Positions 8,804-16,893 of a stretch of 64,000 bases of DNA are shown one piece after another (position 1 is the stretch's first letter; the number at the start of each line of letters is the position of its first letter). This DNA is from Pseudomonadota bacterium. Its GTDB lineage: Bacteria; Myxococcota_A; UBA796; GCA-2862545. The stretch spans positions 33,403 to 97,402 of the forward strand of contig SXOB01000088.1 of assembly GCA_005776945.1 (NCBI GenBank), in the 5' to 3' direction. Made by a program: the position numbers and the translations under genes. The notes beneath the pieces are model-generated. The model was not told where the DNA came from, did not search any database, and saw nothing but the letters and a program-made list of their open reading frames with translations.

Positions 8804-9902
8804 GCTGTTCGAGGATGTCGGCTGCCCGGCTCAAATCGGCGGAAGTGACCCATTCGTCGGCCTGATGGGCGACATCGATGGCGCCTGGGCCAAAGACGAG
8901 GGGTCGGAGGCCCAAACGGGCCAAGTTTCCCCCGTCCGTCGCGAAGGGCGCGGCGCCGGGGATGTGGTGGCGCGCGTGCTGAGCGAGGTGGGTGTCCCAG
9001 TCCTCTCCGAGCGGCGTCCACAATGCCGGGCTGACCCGCTCGAGGACCACCTTCGGGTCGCCGGGGAGCCCGGCGAGCGCTGACACGATGCGTTCGACGA
9101 CGCTCTCCGGCGTGACGCGCGGAAGCTGGCGTAGGCCGAGCGATAGCGTCACTTCGTCGGGGACCACGTTCACCGCGGTGCCGCCGTGAACCGGGCCAAC
9201 GGCGAGGACCACCCAAGGTCGCTCCGCCCCGGGCAAGTCGTGGTGTTCGGCGCGAAGGGTGGCGGACAGGTGGTCGAGGGCAAGGATGGCGTGGGCAGCG
9301 TGGACGACGGCGTTGTCTCCCAACTCGGGTAGCGAAGTGTGCGCCGCCTTTCCATGGAGGGTGACGCGGACCACGCAGTGGCCGGGGTGCATGTGCAACA
9401 CGCGGAAGTCTGTCGGTTCGCCGATCAGGCAGTCGCTCGGGAGCGGGTCGTCCGTCCAGCCAGAGGCCAGGCGCGCACTGCCGACGCAGCCGACCTCTTC
9501 GTCGTGCGTCCAGATGAGGGCCAATTCCCGCGTCAGGTTCCGGATGTCGATGCGTTCGAGCGCGGTCAAGGTACTTGCAATGAAGCCCTTCATGTCCGCC
9601 ACGCCGCGGCCGAGCCAGCGATCACCGCGCTCAGTGAGGGTGAACGGGTCAGATGTCCAGGGCTGACCTTCCGTAGGCACGACGTCGAGATGGCCGCTCA
9701 GCGTGAGACCGCCGCGGCCACGGGGACCGACGCGCGCGATGACGTTCGCCTTGCCCGGCCGCTCGGGGTCAGCGTCGATGGTGACGTCGAAGCCCTGGCG
9801 CCGATGGGCGTCGGCCAGTTCTTGTGCGAGGTCGGTCATCGGTCGGCTCGAGACGGACGAATGGGCGATCAGCCGCCTGAGGTGGTCCCGCAGCACGTCC
9901 AC
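8781..9902 (-). CDS. argE: M20-family peptidase, acetylornithine deacetylase-like
   Basis: 373 aa from a GTG at 9902 preceded by GAGGA; a second GTG six bases further in is equally possible, and the longer frame to 10184 is not protein-like. Zinc ligands and catalytic residues of M20 enzymes are present: H71-x-D73 ('SGHLDVVP'), D103 ('VADMKG'), E135-E136 ('HDEEVG'), and a late His in 'AIDVAHQADEW'. The sequence best fits ArgE, which removes acetate from N-acetylornithine, but other M20 deacylases cannot be excluded. Its 3' end overlaps the convergent hutF by 23 bases. Confidence 0.78.
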   Translation of the reverse strand: MDVLRDHLRRLIAHSSVSSRPMTDLAQELADAHRRQGFDVTIDADPERPGKANVIARVGPRGRGGLTLSGHLDVVPTEGQPWTSDPFTLTERGDRWLGRGVADMKGFIASTLTALERIDIRNLTRELALIWTHDEEVGCVGSARLASGWTDDPLPSDCLIGEPTDFRVLHMHPGHCVVRVTLHGKAAHTSLPELGDNAVVHAAHAILALDHLSATLRAEHHDLPGAERPWVVLAVGPVHGGTAVNVVPDEVTLSLGLRQLPRVTPESVVERIVSALAGLPGDPKVVLERVSPALWTPLGEDWDTHLAQHARHHIPGAAPFATDGGNLARLGLRPLVFGPGAIDVAHQADEWVTSADLSRAADILEQLILARAG

Positions 9903-10001
9903 AGATTCCTCGCGGGGCCGTCCTATCTCGGCCTTTGGCCTTCCTAGTGGCCAGTGGATTCCGCGGCGGGCGTGAACCACGGTGGTGCCGAGGGAGGTTC
10001 C
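9903..10001 (+). promoter_or_regulatory. Presumed promoter region of the CIS tail operon
   Basis: This 99-base stretch between the divergent argE start and the leader peptide is the only non-coding DNA upstream of the tail operon. I see no convincing -35/-10 pair or sigma-54 element and no strong operator-like repeat. It is called on position alone. Confidence 0.3.
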
Positions 10002-10121
10002 ATGGCTGGCCGGCCCGTCAAACCCACCTGGCCCGCGCCAGAGCGCGTTGTGGCGCCGCCGTTGGCGCGCCTCGTGCGTCGACCGCTCGCGTTCCCCCTC
10101 TGGCCCATCCGGGGCAAGTAA
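10002..10121 (+). CDS. 39-aa leader peptide coupled to the tail terminator gene
   Basis: ATG at 10002 is preceded by GGGAGG with a 4-base spacer. The frame runs 39 codons, and its TAA (10119-10121) shares its last base with the ATG of the next gene (TAATG). The product is Pro/Arg/Leu-rich (begins MAGRPVKPTWPAPERVVAPP) with no signal peptide and two Trp. It is too short for a family call. The strong ribosome site and exact coupling to 10121 support real translation; it might simply deliver ribosomes to the following gene, which lacks a good site of its own. Confidence 0.55.
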   Translation: MAGRPVKPTWPAPERVVAPPLARLVRRPLAFPLWPIRGK

Positions 10122-10789
10122 TGGTCCCGACCATGGGCAGCGTCGTGGGCGAGGTGACCGAAGCCATCGTTGCCCATTTGGCAAAGGGCTGGGTTGGCGA
10201 ATCTCCGTCGATTCATGAGAACTTCAGCCAGCCGGATCGCGACGGGACCCCCGCATTGTTCGTCGCCCTTTACCGGCTTGCTCGGGGTGCGGGTTCGCAC
10301 TCTTGCCGGCGACCGGAGGTGCTTGGCGTCCCCTACTCTGAGGCATCGGAAGTGGGCGCGAAAGCGTGGGTGGCCAGGCCGCCTCTGAGGTTTGACGCCT
10401 ACTATGCGGTCGCAGCGTCCGCGCGACATCGATCCGATGCGGAGCGCATCCTCGGCGCGGCGCTCGTGCGCCTTGGCGAAATCGCGACGCTGGTCGACCG
10501 TCCTCGGCGCTTCTTTCTCGAGACTGGGGCGTGCGTCGATTCCAACGGCGCGCCGTGGTCGCCGACGACGGTCGGTGTCGCGCGGGAGCGCGTGGGCCTT
10601 GCGCTCGTCGATGACCTCGACGTCCACGGTGCGGCAGCGTTGTTTGCAGCCTGGCAGGCCCCATGGCGGCCCTACGTCACCTGGAAGGCCTCGGTGGCCC
10701 TGGACGGCCCCACGACCTCCAGGGCGCCCACTCGAATTCACGTCGCACGTCTGGAACCGCGTTCGATCCCACCCAAACAATCGGAGTGA
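10121..10789 (+). CDS. CIS tail terminator, DUF4255 (Pvc16 N-terminal domain) family
   Basis: 222 aa. Family features: an N-terminal helix 'VVGEVTEAIVAHLAKG', the core 'PPLRFDAYYAVAA' followed by 'RILGAALVRLGEIATL', and the C-terminal 'WQAPWRPYVTWKASV'. Afp16/Pvc16 proteins cap the tube-sheath at its distal end and set the finished length. The start at 10121 is chosen because the preceding leader stops there (TAATG); an in-frame ATG at 10133 is the alternative. It opens the structural gene order immediately before the sheath, whereas in Afp-type clusters it comes last. Confidence 0.82.
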   Translation: MVPTMGSVVGEVTEAIVAHLAKGWVGESPSIHENFSQPDRDGTPALFVALYRLARGAGSHSCRRPEVLGVPYSEASEVGAKAWVARPPLRFDAYYAVAASARHRSDAERILGAALVRLGEIATLVDRPRRFFLETGACVDSNGAPWSPTTVGVARERVGLALVDDLDVHGAAALFAAWQAPWRPYVTWKASVALDGPTTSRAPTRIHVARLEPRSIPPKQSE

Positions 10790-10793
10790 AGCG

Positions 10794-12464
10794 ATGGACA
10801 TTCAAACCCCTGGCGTGTACGTCCGCGAGCTCGACGGTGGGGCGCGCCCCATCGCGGCCGTTCCCAGTTCAGTTGCCGGAATCTATGGCGCATTCCATGT
10901 GGAATGTGTCGCCGGCATTCAATGGGAAGGCTCGGGTCTCATCGGGCGATTGGACGTCGATGAGCGCAACGGGTGCCTCGAACCCGTCGAGTTGCTTCGG
11001 GCGGCGACCCAACTCGAGAGCGCCGGCCTGACGCTCCGGGATCCGGGCGCGCTTGCCCGAGGCTGGCCTCGCGCATCGTGGGGACGTCACGGCGACGGGT
11101 GGCGTTTGGCCATCGGCCGAAACCACGCCGACATCGGCCCCGACAAAGTGGACGTGGACGGCCGGCCACTTGGCCTCACGGGGGCTGATTTCGCGCAGGC
11201 CGTTCGCACCACCCTGGGTCCGGCGGCCGAAGTTCCTGTCGACACAGGGGCCTTGTTGGCTGCGTACGGGGCGCGTCGGCGCGTGGCCCCGCAGGGCTTC
11301 TCGCTTCCTGCCGAGGCCGTGTTCAACAAGGCTGAGGCCCATCGATTTCTTGGCCGTTGGTTCGCCGGGTGGAGGGTTGCAGAGGGGGACCAAGTGACGG
11401 CCGGCGACCTTGAGCGTCCAGGTCCGGTGCGGCGTGCGATGACGGCCTGGATGTCCCAGCATGACGTCTTTCGCTTCGTCGCCGCCGTCGATGGCTTTTT
11501 CGACAACGGCGGCAACAAGGCATGGTTGGTGTTGGAGGCCCGCCCGTCCGCCAGCGGGTCGATTCGTGAGGAAGCGTCCGACGGACGCGGACTCTACGCG
11601 CTGGATGGTTGCGAGGATGTGGCCATGTTGTTGGCGCCGGGCCTTCCGGAAGAAAACCAGCGCGAGGTACTCGAGCATTGCGAGGTGCGCAAGGATCGAT
11701 TTGCGATTCTGGATGGTCCGGTGGTGTCGACGGGAGAGGTGGCGGCGCCGTCGTCGGACCGCGGCTTTGGTGCCATGTATGTGCCTTGGGTCAAAACGCA
11801 GCGTCCAGCGTGGTTCGAGGGTTCCTCGGCCCCGGCCATCCCGGACGAACACCGCCGTCGGTTTGTTCCACCGCAGAACCACGAGGTCGTCGTGCCCCCA
11901 AGCGGGCACGTCGCGGGTGTATTCGCCCGAGTCGATGCGGGGCGGGGCGTCCACAAGGCGCCTGCGAACGAGACGATTTTGGGGATCACCGGGTTGTCCC
12001 AGTCGATCCACGCTGGCGAGCAGGGCCGCTACAACGACCGCGGCGTCAACGTCCTTCGCGCCTTCGAGGGGCGCGGCATCCGCGTGTGGGGGGCGCGGAC
12101 GCTCGGGACCCTATCCGGTCCCGCCTGGAAATACGTGAACGTGCGGCGCCTCTTCATTCAGGTGGAGCGCTCCATTCAAGCTGGGCTCACGTGGGCTGTA
12201 TTCGAGCCCAACGATGCGTTGCTGTGGAGCCGCATCGAGCGCGACGTTCGTGCCTACCTGCTGCGCGTTTGGTCCGGGGGGGCGCTGTTTGGGAAGACGG
12301 CCGAAGAGGCGTTCTTCGTCCGATGTGATGCCGAGTCGAATCCCCGTTGGGCCATCGACGCGGGCCAGGTCAACGTCGTTGTCGGCATTGCCCCAGTCAA
12401 ACCGGCTGAGTTCGTGATCTTCACGATCGGGCAGTGGGACGGCGGTTCTGACGTGAACGAGTAA
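10794..12464 (+). CDS. Contractile tail sheath protein
   Basis: 556 aa from ATG at 10794 (GGAG upstream). The N-terminal arm 'TPGVYVRELDGGARPI' followed by 'SVAGIYGAF' is the classic sheath start. The C-terminal polymerisation domain (about 385-540) has 'HKAPANETI', 'DRGVNVLRAFEGRGIRVWG' and 'YVNVRRLFIQVERSI', then 'WAVFEPNDALLW', all hallmark sheath segments. Sheath subunits stack around the tube and contract to drive it into a target. The middle (about 60-385) is variable and should form the outer surface domain. It is the single full-length sheath gene; a shorter relative lies at 13466. Confidence 0.93.
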   Translation: MDIQTPGVYVRELDGGARPIAAVPSSVAGIYGAFHVECVAGIQWEGSGLIGRLDVDERNGCLEPVELLRAATQLESAGLTLRDPGALARGWPRASWGRHGDGWRLAIGRNHADIGPDKVDVDGRPLGLTGADFAQAVRTTLGPAAEVPVDTGALLAAYGARRRVAPQGFSLPAEAVFNKAEAHRFLGRWFAGWRVAEGDQVTAGDLERPGPVRRAMTAWMSQHDVFRFVAAVDGFFDNGGNKAWLVLEARPSASGSIREEASDGRGLYALDGCEDVAMLLAPGLPEENQREVLEHCEVRKDRFAILDGPVVSTGEVAAPSSDRGFGAMYVPWVKTQRPAWFEGSSAPAIPDEHRRRFVPPQNHEVVVPPSGHVAGVFARVDAGRGVHKAPANETILGITGLSQSIHAGEQGRYNDRGVNVLRAFEGRGIRVWGARTLGTLSGPAWKYVNVRRLFIQVERSIQAGLTWAVFEPNDALLWSRIERDVRAYLLRVWSGGALFGKTAEEAFFVRCDAESNPRWAIDAGQVNVVVGIAPVKPAEFVIFTIGQWDGGSDVNE

Positions 12465-12489
12465 TCCGTCCTTTTCAGGAGAACGACCC

Positions 12490-12936
12490 ATGGACACTGA
12501 ACAACTCTACGGCGCCTACCATTTCCTCCTGGAGGTGGCCGGCGTGACTCCGGACCAGAAGACGATCGTCGGGGGCTTCAAGTCGCTCAGCGGGATGACT
12601 TCGGAAACTGAGGTCATCGAGTTCAAACAAGGAAATGATCGAGTGATTCGAAAAAAGCCAGGTCGGACGAAATACTCGAACATCGTTCTCGAACGGGGAT
12701 TTACGGCCTCGAAGGACCTCTGGCAGTGGCGGAAGGCGATCGAAGACGGTGAGATCGACCGACGGTCGGGAACCATCACAATTCTCGATCAAGACATGTC
12801 GACCATCGTCGCCCAATACAACTTCTTCGAGGGCTGGCCATGCAAATGGCATGTGCCAGAGTTGGACTCGGATGCGGCCGGTTTGGCCATTGAGAAGATC
12901 GAGATCTCGGTCGAAAAAATCGAACGCGTGAGTTGA
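12490..12936 (+). CDS. Inner tube protein, T4 gp19/Hcp-like
   Basis: 148 aa with AGGAGA before the ATG. Typical gp19-family pattern: 'YHFLLEVAGV', 'GGFKSLSGMTSETEVIEF', 'GRTKYSNIVLERGFTASKDLWQW', and a C-terminal strand pair 'IEKIEISVEKIERV'. The family forms hexameric rings that stack into the inner tube. Its position directly after the sheath fits the main tube subunit (Afp1-like). It is somewhat lower in GC than the neighbouring genes, which is common for conserved structural tail genes. Confidence 0.92.
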   Translation: MDTEQLYGAYHFLLEVAGVTPDQKTIVGGFKSLSGMTSETEVIEFKQGNDRVIRKKPGRTKYSNIVLERGFTASKDLWQWRKAIEDGEIDRRSGTITILDQDMSTIVAQYNFFEGWPCKWHVPELDSDAAGLAIEKIEISVEKIERVS

Positions 12937-12945
12937 GGAGGCGCC

Positions 12946-13308
12946 ATGGTTCGGACCGAATATGAGTTCATTCTACCTTTCGGATTCGTCGATGCGGCTG
13001 GGGTGGTCCACCGCGAGGGCGTGATGCGCCTGGCAACGGCCAGGGACGAAATTGCACCGCTGAATGACCTGCGAGTGCAACGCAACCGCGCCTACCTGAT
13101 TGTGGTCCTTCTTTCCCGCGTCATCACTCGGCTAGGGGACCTCCCCGCCGTTGACGCGAACGTGGTTGAGGGCCTCTTCGCAGCCGACCTTCGGTTTCTC
13201 GAGGAGCTCTACAATCGCGTCAATGAGGACGATGCTCGCGTCGAATTGGCCTGCCCGCAATGTGACCATCGTTTCGAGCGGGAGTTTGGCCGAGTGGGGG
13301 AATCGTGA
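12946..13308 (+). CDS. Small tail protein with Cys pair, phage tail assembly-like
   Basis: 120 aa, start ATG with GAGGAGG upstream. It begins 'RTEYEFILPFGFVDAAG' and ends with 'LACPQCDHRFEREFG', a single CxxC reminiscent of half a zinc knuckle. Genes of this size and pattern, followed by a roughly 55-codon gene, are found directly after the tube gene in many eCIS and phage-tail-like clusters and are thought to assist tail assembly. The role is inferred from position. The stop overlaps the GTG of the next gene at 13305. Confidence 0.65.
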   Translation: MVRTEYEFILPFGFVDAAGVVHREGVMRLATARDEIAPLNDLRVQRNRAYLIVVLLSRVITRLGDLPAVDANVVEGLFAADLRFLEELYNRVNEDDARVELACPQCDHRFEREFGRVGES

Positions 13309-13469
13309 GCTACCCCTTGGGCGCCATCCAGGAGGAGGTAGCGTTCGTGGCGTACCATTTGCATTGGGGGAGGGAGGCGTTGCTGGACCTCCCCCATGCG
13401 GAGCGACGCGCTTGGGTGGCCTCGGTGTCAGACATCAATCAGCGCATCAATGATGGGCAAGGCCGGTGA
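13305..13469 (+). CDS. 54-aa DUF6760-like CIS protein
   Basis: A 54-codon gene easily missed because of its size: GTG at 13305 overlaps the previous TGA, and its own TGA at 13467-13469 overlaps the next GTG at 13466. The product begins MSYPLGAIQEEVAFVAYHLH and contains a Trp-rich helix 'AERRAWVASVSDINQRIND'. 'EEVAxVAYHxHW' followed by a Leu/Asp-rich turn and 'RRxWVxxV..IN' is the pattern I recall for DUF6760, a small family found next to eCIS tube genes. Function is unknown. Confidence 0.7.
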   Translation: MSYPLGAIQEEVAFVAYHLHWGREALLDLPHAERRAWVASVSDINQRINDGQGR

Positions 13470-14551
13470 TCGACGTCTACCGCCTGCAGGTCACCCACCG
13501 AGAGCGGCGGTTGGCAGCGGCATTGGCGCCGAGCTGGAGAATCGTCGTGCCTGTCGCCCGCAGTCGTTGGCGGGACCCGGGCCCATCTGAAGTCCAGCGT
13601 TGGTGCTTGTCGGGAGTACATGAAATCGTAGCCCAGCCCTGGCTTTCGATGTTGGGGTCCGCGACGGAACGGGCGTTGGGTACCCATTTTGCGCACGGTG
13701 GGCGCAGTATTGAGGTCATCGCAGTCAGGGTTCCGGACGCGTCCCCGGCGTGGCGGCACGTCGACGACGCGGACCTGCGCGCGGTGTGGCTGGGCGCGTT
13801 GTTGGAGGCCGGCGATGCCGCTCCCGTCAGCGTCCTTGGCGTTGGGGGTGTGCCGGACGCCACGCTGGCGGCCTGGGTGGCGACGATGGTGGGTCTGGGC
13901 GTCGGACCCGTCGTTCTCGAGGGGCCGAATGGAGGCGTCGAGAAGGCGGAAGCGTGGGCGTTGAGGATGGGTGAGCGCCTTGGCGCGTCGGCCCGGGGTG
14001 CGGTGGCCGTGTTCGGCGGCCTGGCCGTGGGTGGAGAGCGGACGTCGGCCGTCGCGGCCGTCACGGGGCTGTGGTCTCGATTGGAGGCGACGTGGGGCGC
14101 GCTCGGGCTGTGCGTTTCCCTCTCGGAGGGCCGGCTGGAGCCGGGGTACGAGCCACTCGAGTGGGCGGCACCTGCCTGGGAGCCGCGACGCGTGATTGGC
14201 TTTCGGTCTTCCGGGTCACGTGGCGTCACTGTGTGGGGCGCGGCGACGCTCGCAGGTCCTGATCATGGAATTCACACCTTGCGCGTGCAGCGAACGCTGG
14301 AGTGCGCCATTCGGCGCGGGTTGACGTGGTTGGTCTTCGAACCCATGCCGCGCGATGGCTGGAGCGCGATCGAGCATGCCGTGGGGCACTTGCTGGACCC
14401 TTGGTTTGCCGCAGGGCTCATCCAGGCGCCGCGCCATCAGGAGCAATCCATTCGCGTGACCGGCGCGGATGGTGTGATCCGAATCGATATCGCCGTCGCG
14501 CTGCCGACGACGATTTCGGACGTCGTCTTCGACGTTGTTCTGGAGGCGTGA
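13466..14551 (+). CDS. Second, shortened sheath-like protein
   Basis: 361 aa, GTG start overlapping the preceding stop. The C-terminal third matches the sheath polymerisation domain of 10794-12464: 'SRGVTVWGAATLAGP', 'HTLRVQRTLECAIRRGLTWLVF' in shorter pieces, then 'FEPMPRDGWSAIEHAV' and 'LIQAPRHQEQSIRV'. The N-terminal arm 'TPGVYV' and the large variable middle are missing; residues 1-220 are instead an Ala/Val/Gly-rich alpha/beta region unlike a sheath. eCIS often carry sheath variants that form the baseplate-proximal ring. Such a role, or a cap that nucleates sheath assembly, is an inference. Confidence 0.72.
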   Translation: MIDVYRLQVTHRERRLAAALAPSWRIVVPVARSRWRDPGPSEVQRWCLSGVHEIVAQPWLSMLGSATERALGTHFAHGGRSIEVIAVRVPDASPAWRHVDDADLRAVWLGALLEAGDAAPVSVLGVGGVPDATLAAWVATMVGLGVGPVVLEGPNGGVEKAEAWALRMGERLGASARGAVAVFGGLAVGGERTSAVAAVTGLWSRLEATWGALGLCVSLSEGRLEPGYEPLEWAAPAWEPRRVIGFRSSGSRGVTVWGAATLAGPDHGIHTLRVQRTLECAIRRGLTWLVFEPMPRDGWSAIEHAVGHLLDPWFAAGLIQAPRHQEQSIRVTGADGVIRIDIAVALPTTISDVVFDVVLEA

Positions 14552-14995
14552 TTGGGGCCCTACGGTGCTAGCACCTTTTCGCTGGAGGTATTTGACGGTT
14601 TCGTTCATGTCGAGGTGGCCAATTTCCTCCGCTGCGAAGGCCTCTCCTGCCGGTCTGAGGTATTCGAAATCGTGGAGGGAGGCGTCGCAGACAGGACCCA
14701 CCGCCGCCCGGGTGTGTCACGCTGGGACCCGCTCGTCCTGACCACCGCGACCGAGGCGTCGGTGTTTCTGCTGGAGTGGCGGGATCGTCACATGCGCGGC
14801 GGCTTTGGCGAGCGGGTGCGGACCTCGGGCAACGTTGCACTCCGCGGTCCCGACGGTTGCGTGCTTCGGCGCTGGCATTTCCTTTCCGCTTGGCCAGTCG
14901 CTTGGAGCGGCCCCATCCTGGATTCGATGACATCCCAAATCGCTGTCGAGCGTCTTGAACTCCATCACGACGGCCTCCGGGTCACCGATCGGTGA
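14552..14995 (+). CDS. Second tube-type protein (Afp5-like tube initiator)
   Basis: 147 aa. The TTG at 14552 has GGAGG five bases upstream and follows the previous TGA directly; no ATG or GTG fits better. gp19-family pattern is present: 'FEIVEGGVADRTHRRPGVSRW', cut here as 'EIVEGG' plus 'HRRPGVSRWDPLVLT', and 'FLLEWRDRHMRGGF', then 'WHFLSAWPVAWSGPILD' and a terminal strand 'IAVERLELHHDGL'. In Afp/PVC particles the second tube protein joins the tube to the spike hub. It differs strongly from the main tube at 12490. Confidence 0.78.
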   Translation: MGPYGASTFSLEVFDGFVHVEVANFLRCEGLSCRSEVFEIVEGGVADRTHRRPGVSRWDPLVLTTATEASVFLLEWRDRHMRGGFGERVRTSGNVALRGPDGCVLRRWHFLSAWPVAWSGPILDSMTSQIAVERLELHHDGLRVTDR

Positions 14996-16893
14996 TGGAA
15001 GCGCCTGTCGACCGAAGTCTGGCCCGACTGTCGGCGGCGTTGCCGTGGGCGCCGGAGGAGCGAATCTGGCTGTCGTCGGAACCCTACTGGCGGAGTTTGG
15101 CACCGGGAGCGCCAGCGGCATCGGCCGACGATCCCTCGACCGCCGCCTCGCCGGCGGGTGCGACGTGGCAGCCCCAGTTTTCTGGGAGAGAGCCCGGGGC
15201 GGCGGAAGCGAGATTGGACGTGCCGAACGGCAAGGGAGTAGGCGCGCTGCCCCCGAGGCACGTGGCGCCCGGGTGGTTTCGGCGCGCCACGTCGCGAGTT
15301 GGAGGCCTCGCGCCTCAGAGGGTGGCACAAGGCGACGCGGCTCGCAGGCTTTGGAAGCCCTCGGCCGCGAGTGGCACCGACCGGCTGCAGCGACCAGGCA
15401 CAACCCGCCTGAGTTGCGATGGGCAGCCGCGATGGAGGTCCAAGGGGACGGAAGCCGCGTCACGCACCGTGAGCGGCGGTTGGGGCGCGCCTGAACCTGA
15501 GCGCATTGCCCGCAGGTCTTCGGTGGCACGAGGAGGGGGGCAGTTGCGTGAGCATGCCTCACACATGCCCACCGTCCGCCCGACGCGCAGCGCCGGCGGT
15601 CCGTTCCAGCATGCGGGGTCGCAGTCGACCGCGTCCGACTTGGCGACGGGAAAGCCGCAGGAGCGGCCGCGTCGGACGATGGCCATGGCTTGGTCGACGA
15701 ATCTGGCTGGCCCCACTCGTGGACGGTGGAGCGGCGAGCGGGTCCAGGGTCTGAACCCCCGACCGAGTCCCGCGTCGCGAGGGTCGGACGGCCGGATCGC
15801 TCACGACAGTTTGGAATCTGCGTGGCGCCCCTTCGGCCCCGAACGCATTGGGACGCCATTGGCGTCGGCCACGACCCGAGTCCCAGGCCTTCAGTCCGCG
15901 TTCGACGCCGCCGCGGTGCGCCCAGGGGCCAACGGCTTTCCGGTGGCCGGTCGGGCATCTGCGACTGCGCCACGTCGGGCCATGGCGGAAAATGCCATGG
16001 CCCCAGCACCTGGTCTCCCCGACGCGTCGGCAGAGCTCAGAGGACCCGTGGGTGCCAAGGCCGAATCAGAGGCGCAGCCGCTTCCGTTGCGCGGCGCAGC
16101 CTTGGCGGGCGCGCCGAACGGGGCCGGGGTGGCTGGCTCTATGGCCCTGCCCCGGGGACGCGGCGAAAGGGTCGTGAAGGCCTTGGGCATCGACCCATCT
16201 CCCCGTCGCCTGCGGTCTTCACTCGCGAGCCGTGCCGAGGTAGCCGTTGGCGGCGGTCTGCTGCGTTCGTCGATGACGACGCAAGGGCGACGCGGCCGAT
16301 GGATGGCGCCTCCCACAGACCGGTTCCCTTACCGTCAAGGCCGGGATGCGGAGGCCAAGGACGTCGGCCAGGCTGACGGGGCGGCGATCTCGGCCCTTCA
16401 TCATCCTGCGCGTCCGACGAACGGGTCGATCGTACGCCGGGACGGTGAGGAAGTCTCGCGGGTCGGAGTCGTTGCGGGCCAGCCTCCGACCGGCCTGCCG
16501 ACGACGTCGTCTCGTGTGAGTTCGGCTCACATGGACCGAGGGCAGCGCGCCTTCGGGTCCCCGGCCCAGACGTTGGCGATGTCGCGAGCGGACAAGGGCC
16601 ACGGCAATGCGGAGGCCTCAGTGCCTTCGGAGGCGGATCCCAGTCCCACAATGGCTCCGGAGCGTCGATGGCACCGCAGCGAGCCCGCAATTGGATCGAG
16701 AATCGCGCAGGTGATGCCGGCTCCGGTGCTGGTTCGCACGGCGGTCACCGAGGCGTCGCCGGTTCCCAGAGCGGAGCCTGCCGAAGGCACTTCCGCGCCG
16801 GAAGCGAAGGTCGATGCTTCCTTGGTGGAGGCCATCGTCGAGCGGGTGCTGGAGCGCCGAGAGGGGTCGGTCCGTGACCCCCGAGGTTGGTAA
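14992..16893 (+). CDS. Large disordered CIS protein, unknown
   Basis: 633 aa from GTG 14992, or ATG 14995. A short ordered N-terminus (about 1-40, 'RLSAALPWAPEERIWLSSEP') is followed by about 550 residues dominated by Arg, Ala, Gly, Pro and Ser with no hydrophobic core, no repeats of fixed length and no motif. The last 25 residues form a clear amphipathic helix 'ASLVEAIVERVLERREGS'. It lies between the second tube and the LysM adaptor, the place of Afp6, but is far longer. Possible roles: lumenal scaffold, tape-measure substitute, or tethered cargo. Third-position GC looks weaker by eye than in neighbours, yet both overlaps (GTGA, and 20 bases with the next gene) support a real frame. Confidence 0.65.
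   Translation: MMEAPVDRSLARLSAALPWAPEERIWLSSEPYWRSLAPGAPAASADDPSTAASPAGATWQPQFSGREPGAAEARLDVPNGKGVGALPPRHVAPGWFRRATSRVGGLAPQRVAQGDAARRLWKPSAASGTDRLQRPGTTRLSCDGQPRWRSKGTEAASRTVSGGWGAPEPERIARRSSVARGGGQLREHASHMPTVRPTRSAGGPFQHAGSQSTASDLATGKPQERPRRTMAMAWSTNLAGPTRGRWSGERVQGLNPRPSPASRGSDGRIAHDSLESAWRPFGPERIGTPLASATTRVPGLQSAFDAAAVRPGANGFPVAGRASATAPRRAMAENAMAPAPGLPDASAELRGPVGAKAESEAQPLPLRGAALAGAPNGAGVAGSMALPRGRGERVVKALGIDPSPRRLRSSLASRAEVAVGGGLLRSSMTTQGRRGRWMAPPTDRFPYRQGRDAEAKDVGQADGAAISALHHPARPTNGSIVRRDGEEVSRVGVVAGQPPTGLPTTSSRVSSAHMDRGQRAFGSPAQTLAMSRADKGHGNAEASVPSEADPSPTMAPERRWHRSEPAIGSRIAQVMPAPVLVRTAVTEASPVPRAEPAEGTSAPEAKVDASLVEAIVERVLERREGSVRDPRGW

Noticed and set aside
15000..16890. DUF4157 or other toxin domain in the disordered protein
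   Set aside because: No HExxH metallopeptidase motif, no ADP-ribosyltransferase or nuclease pattern is present.
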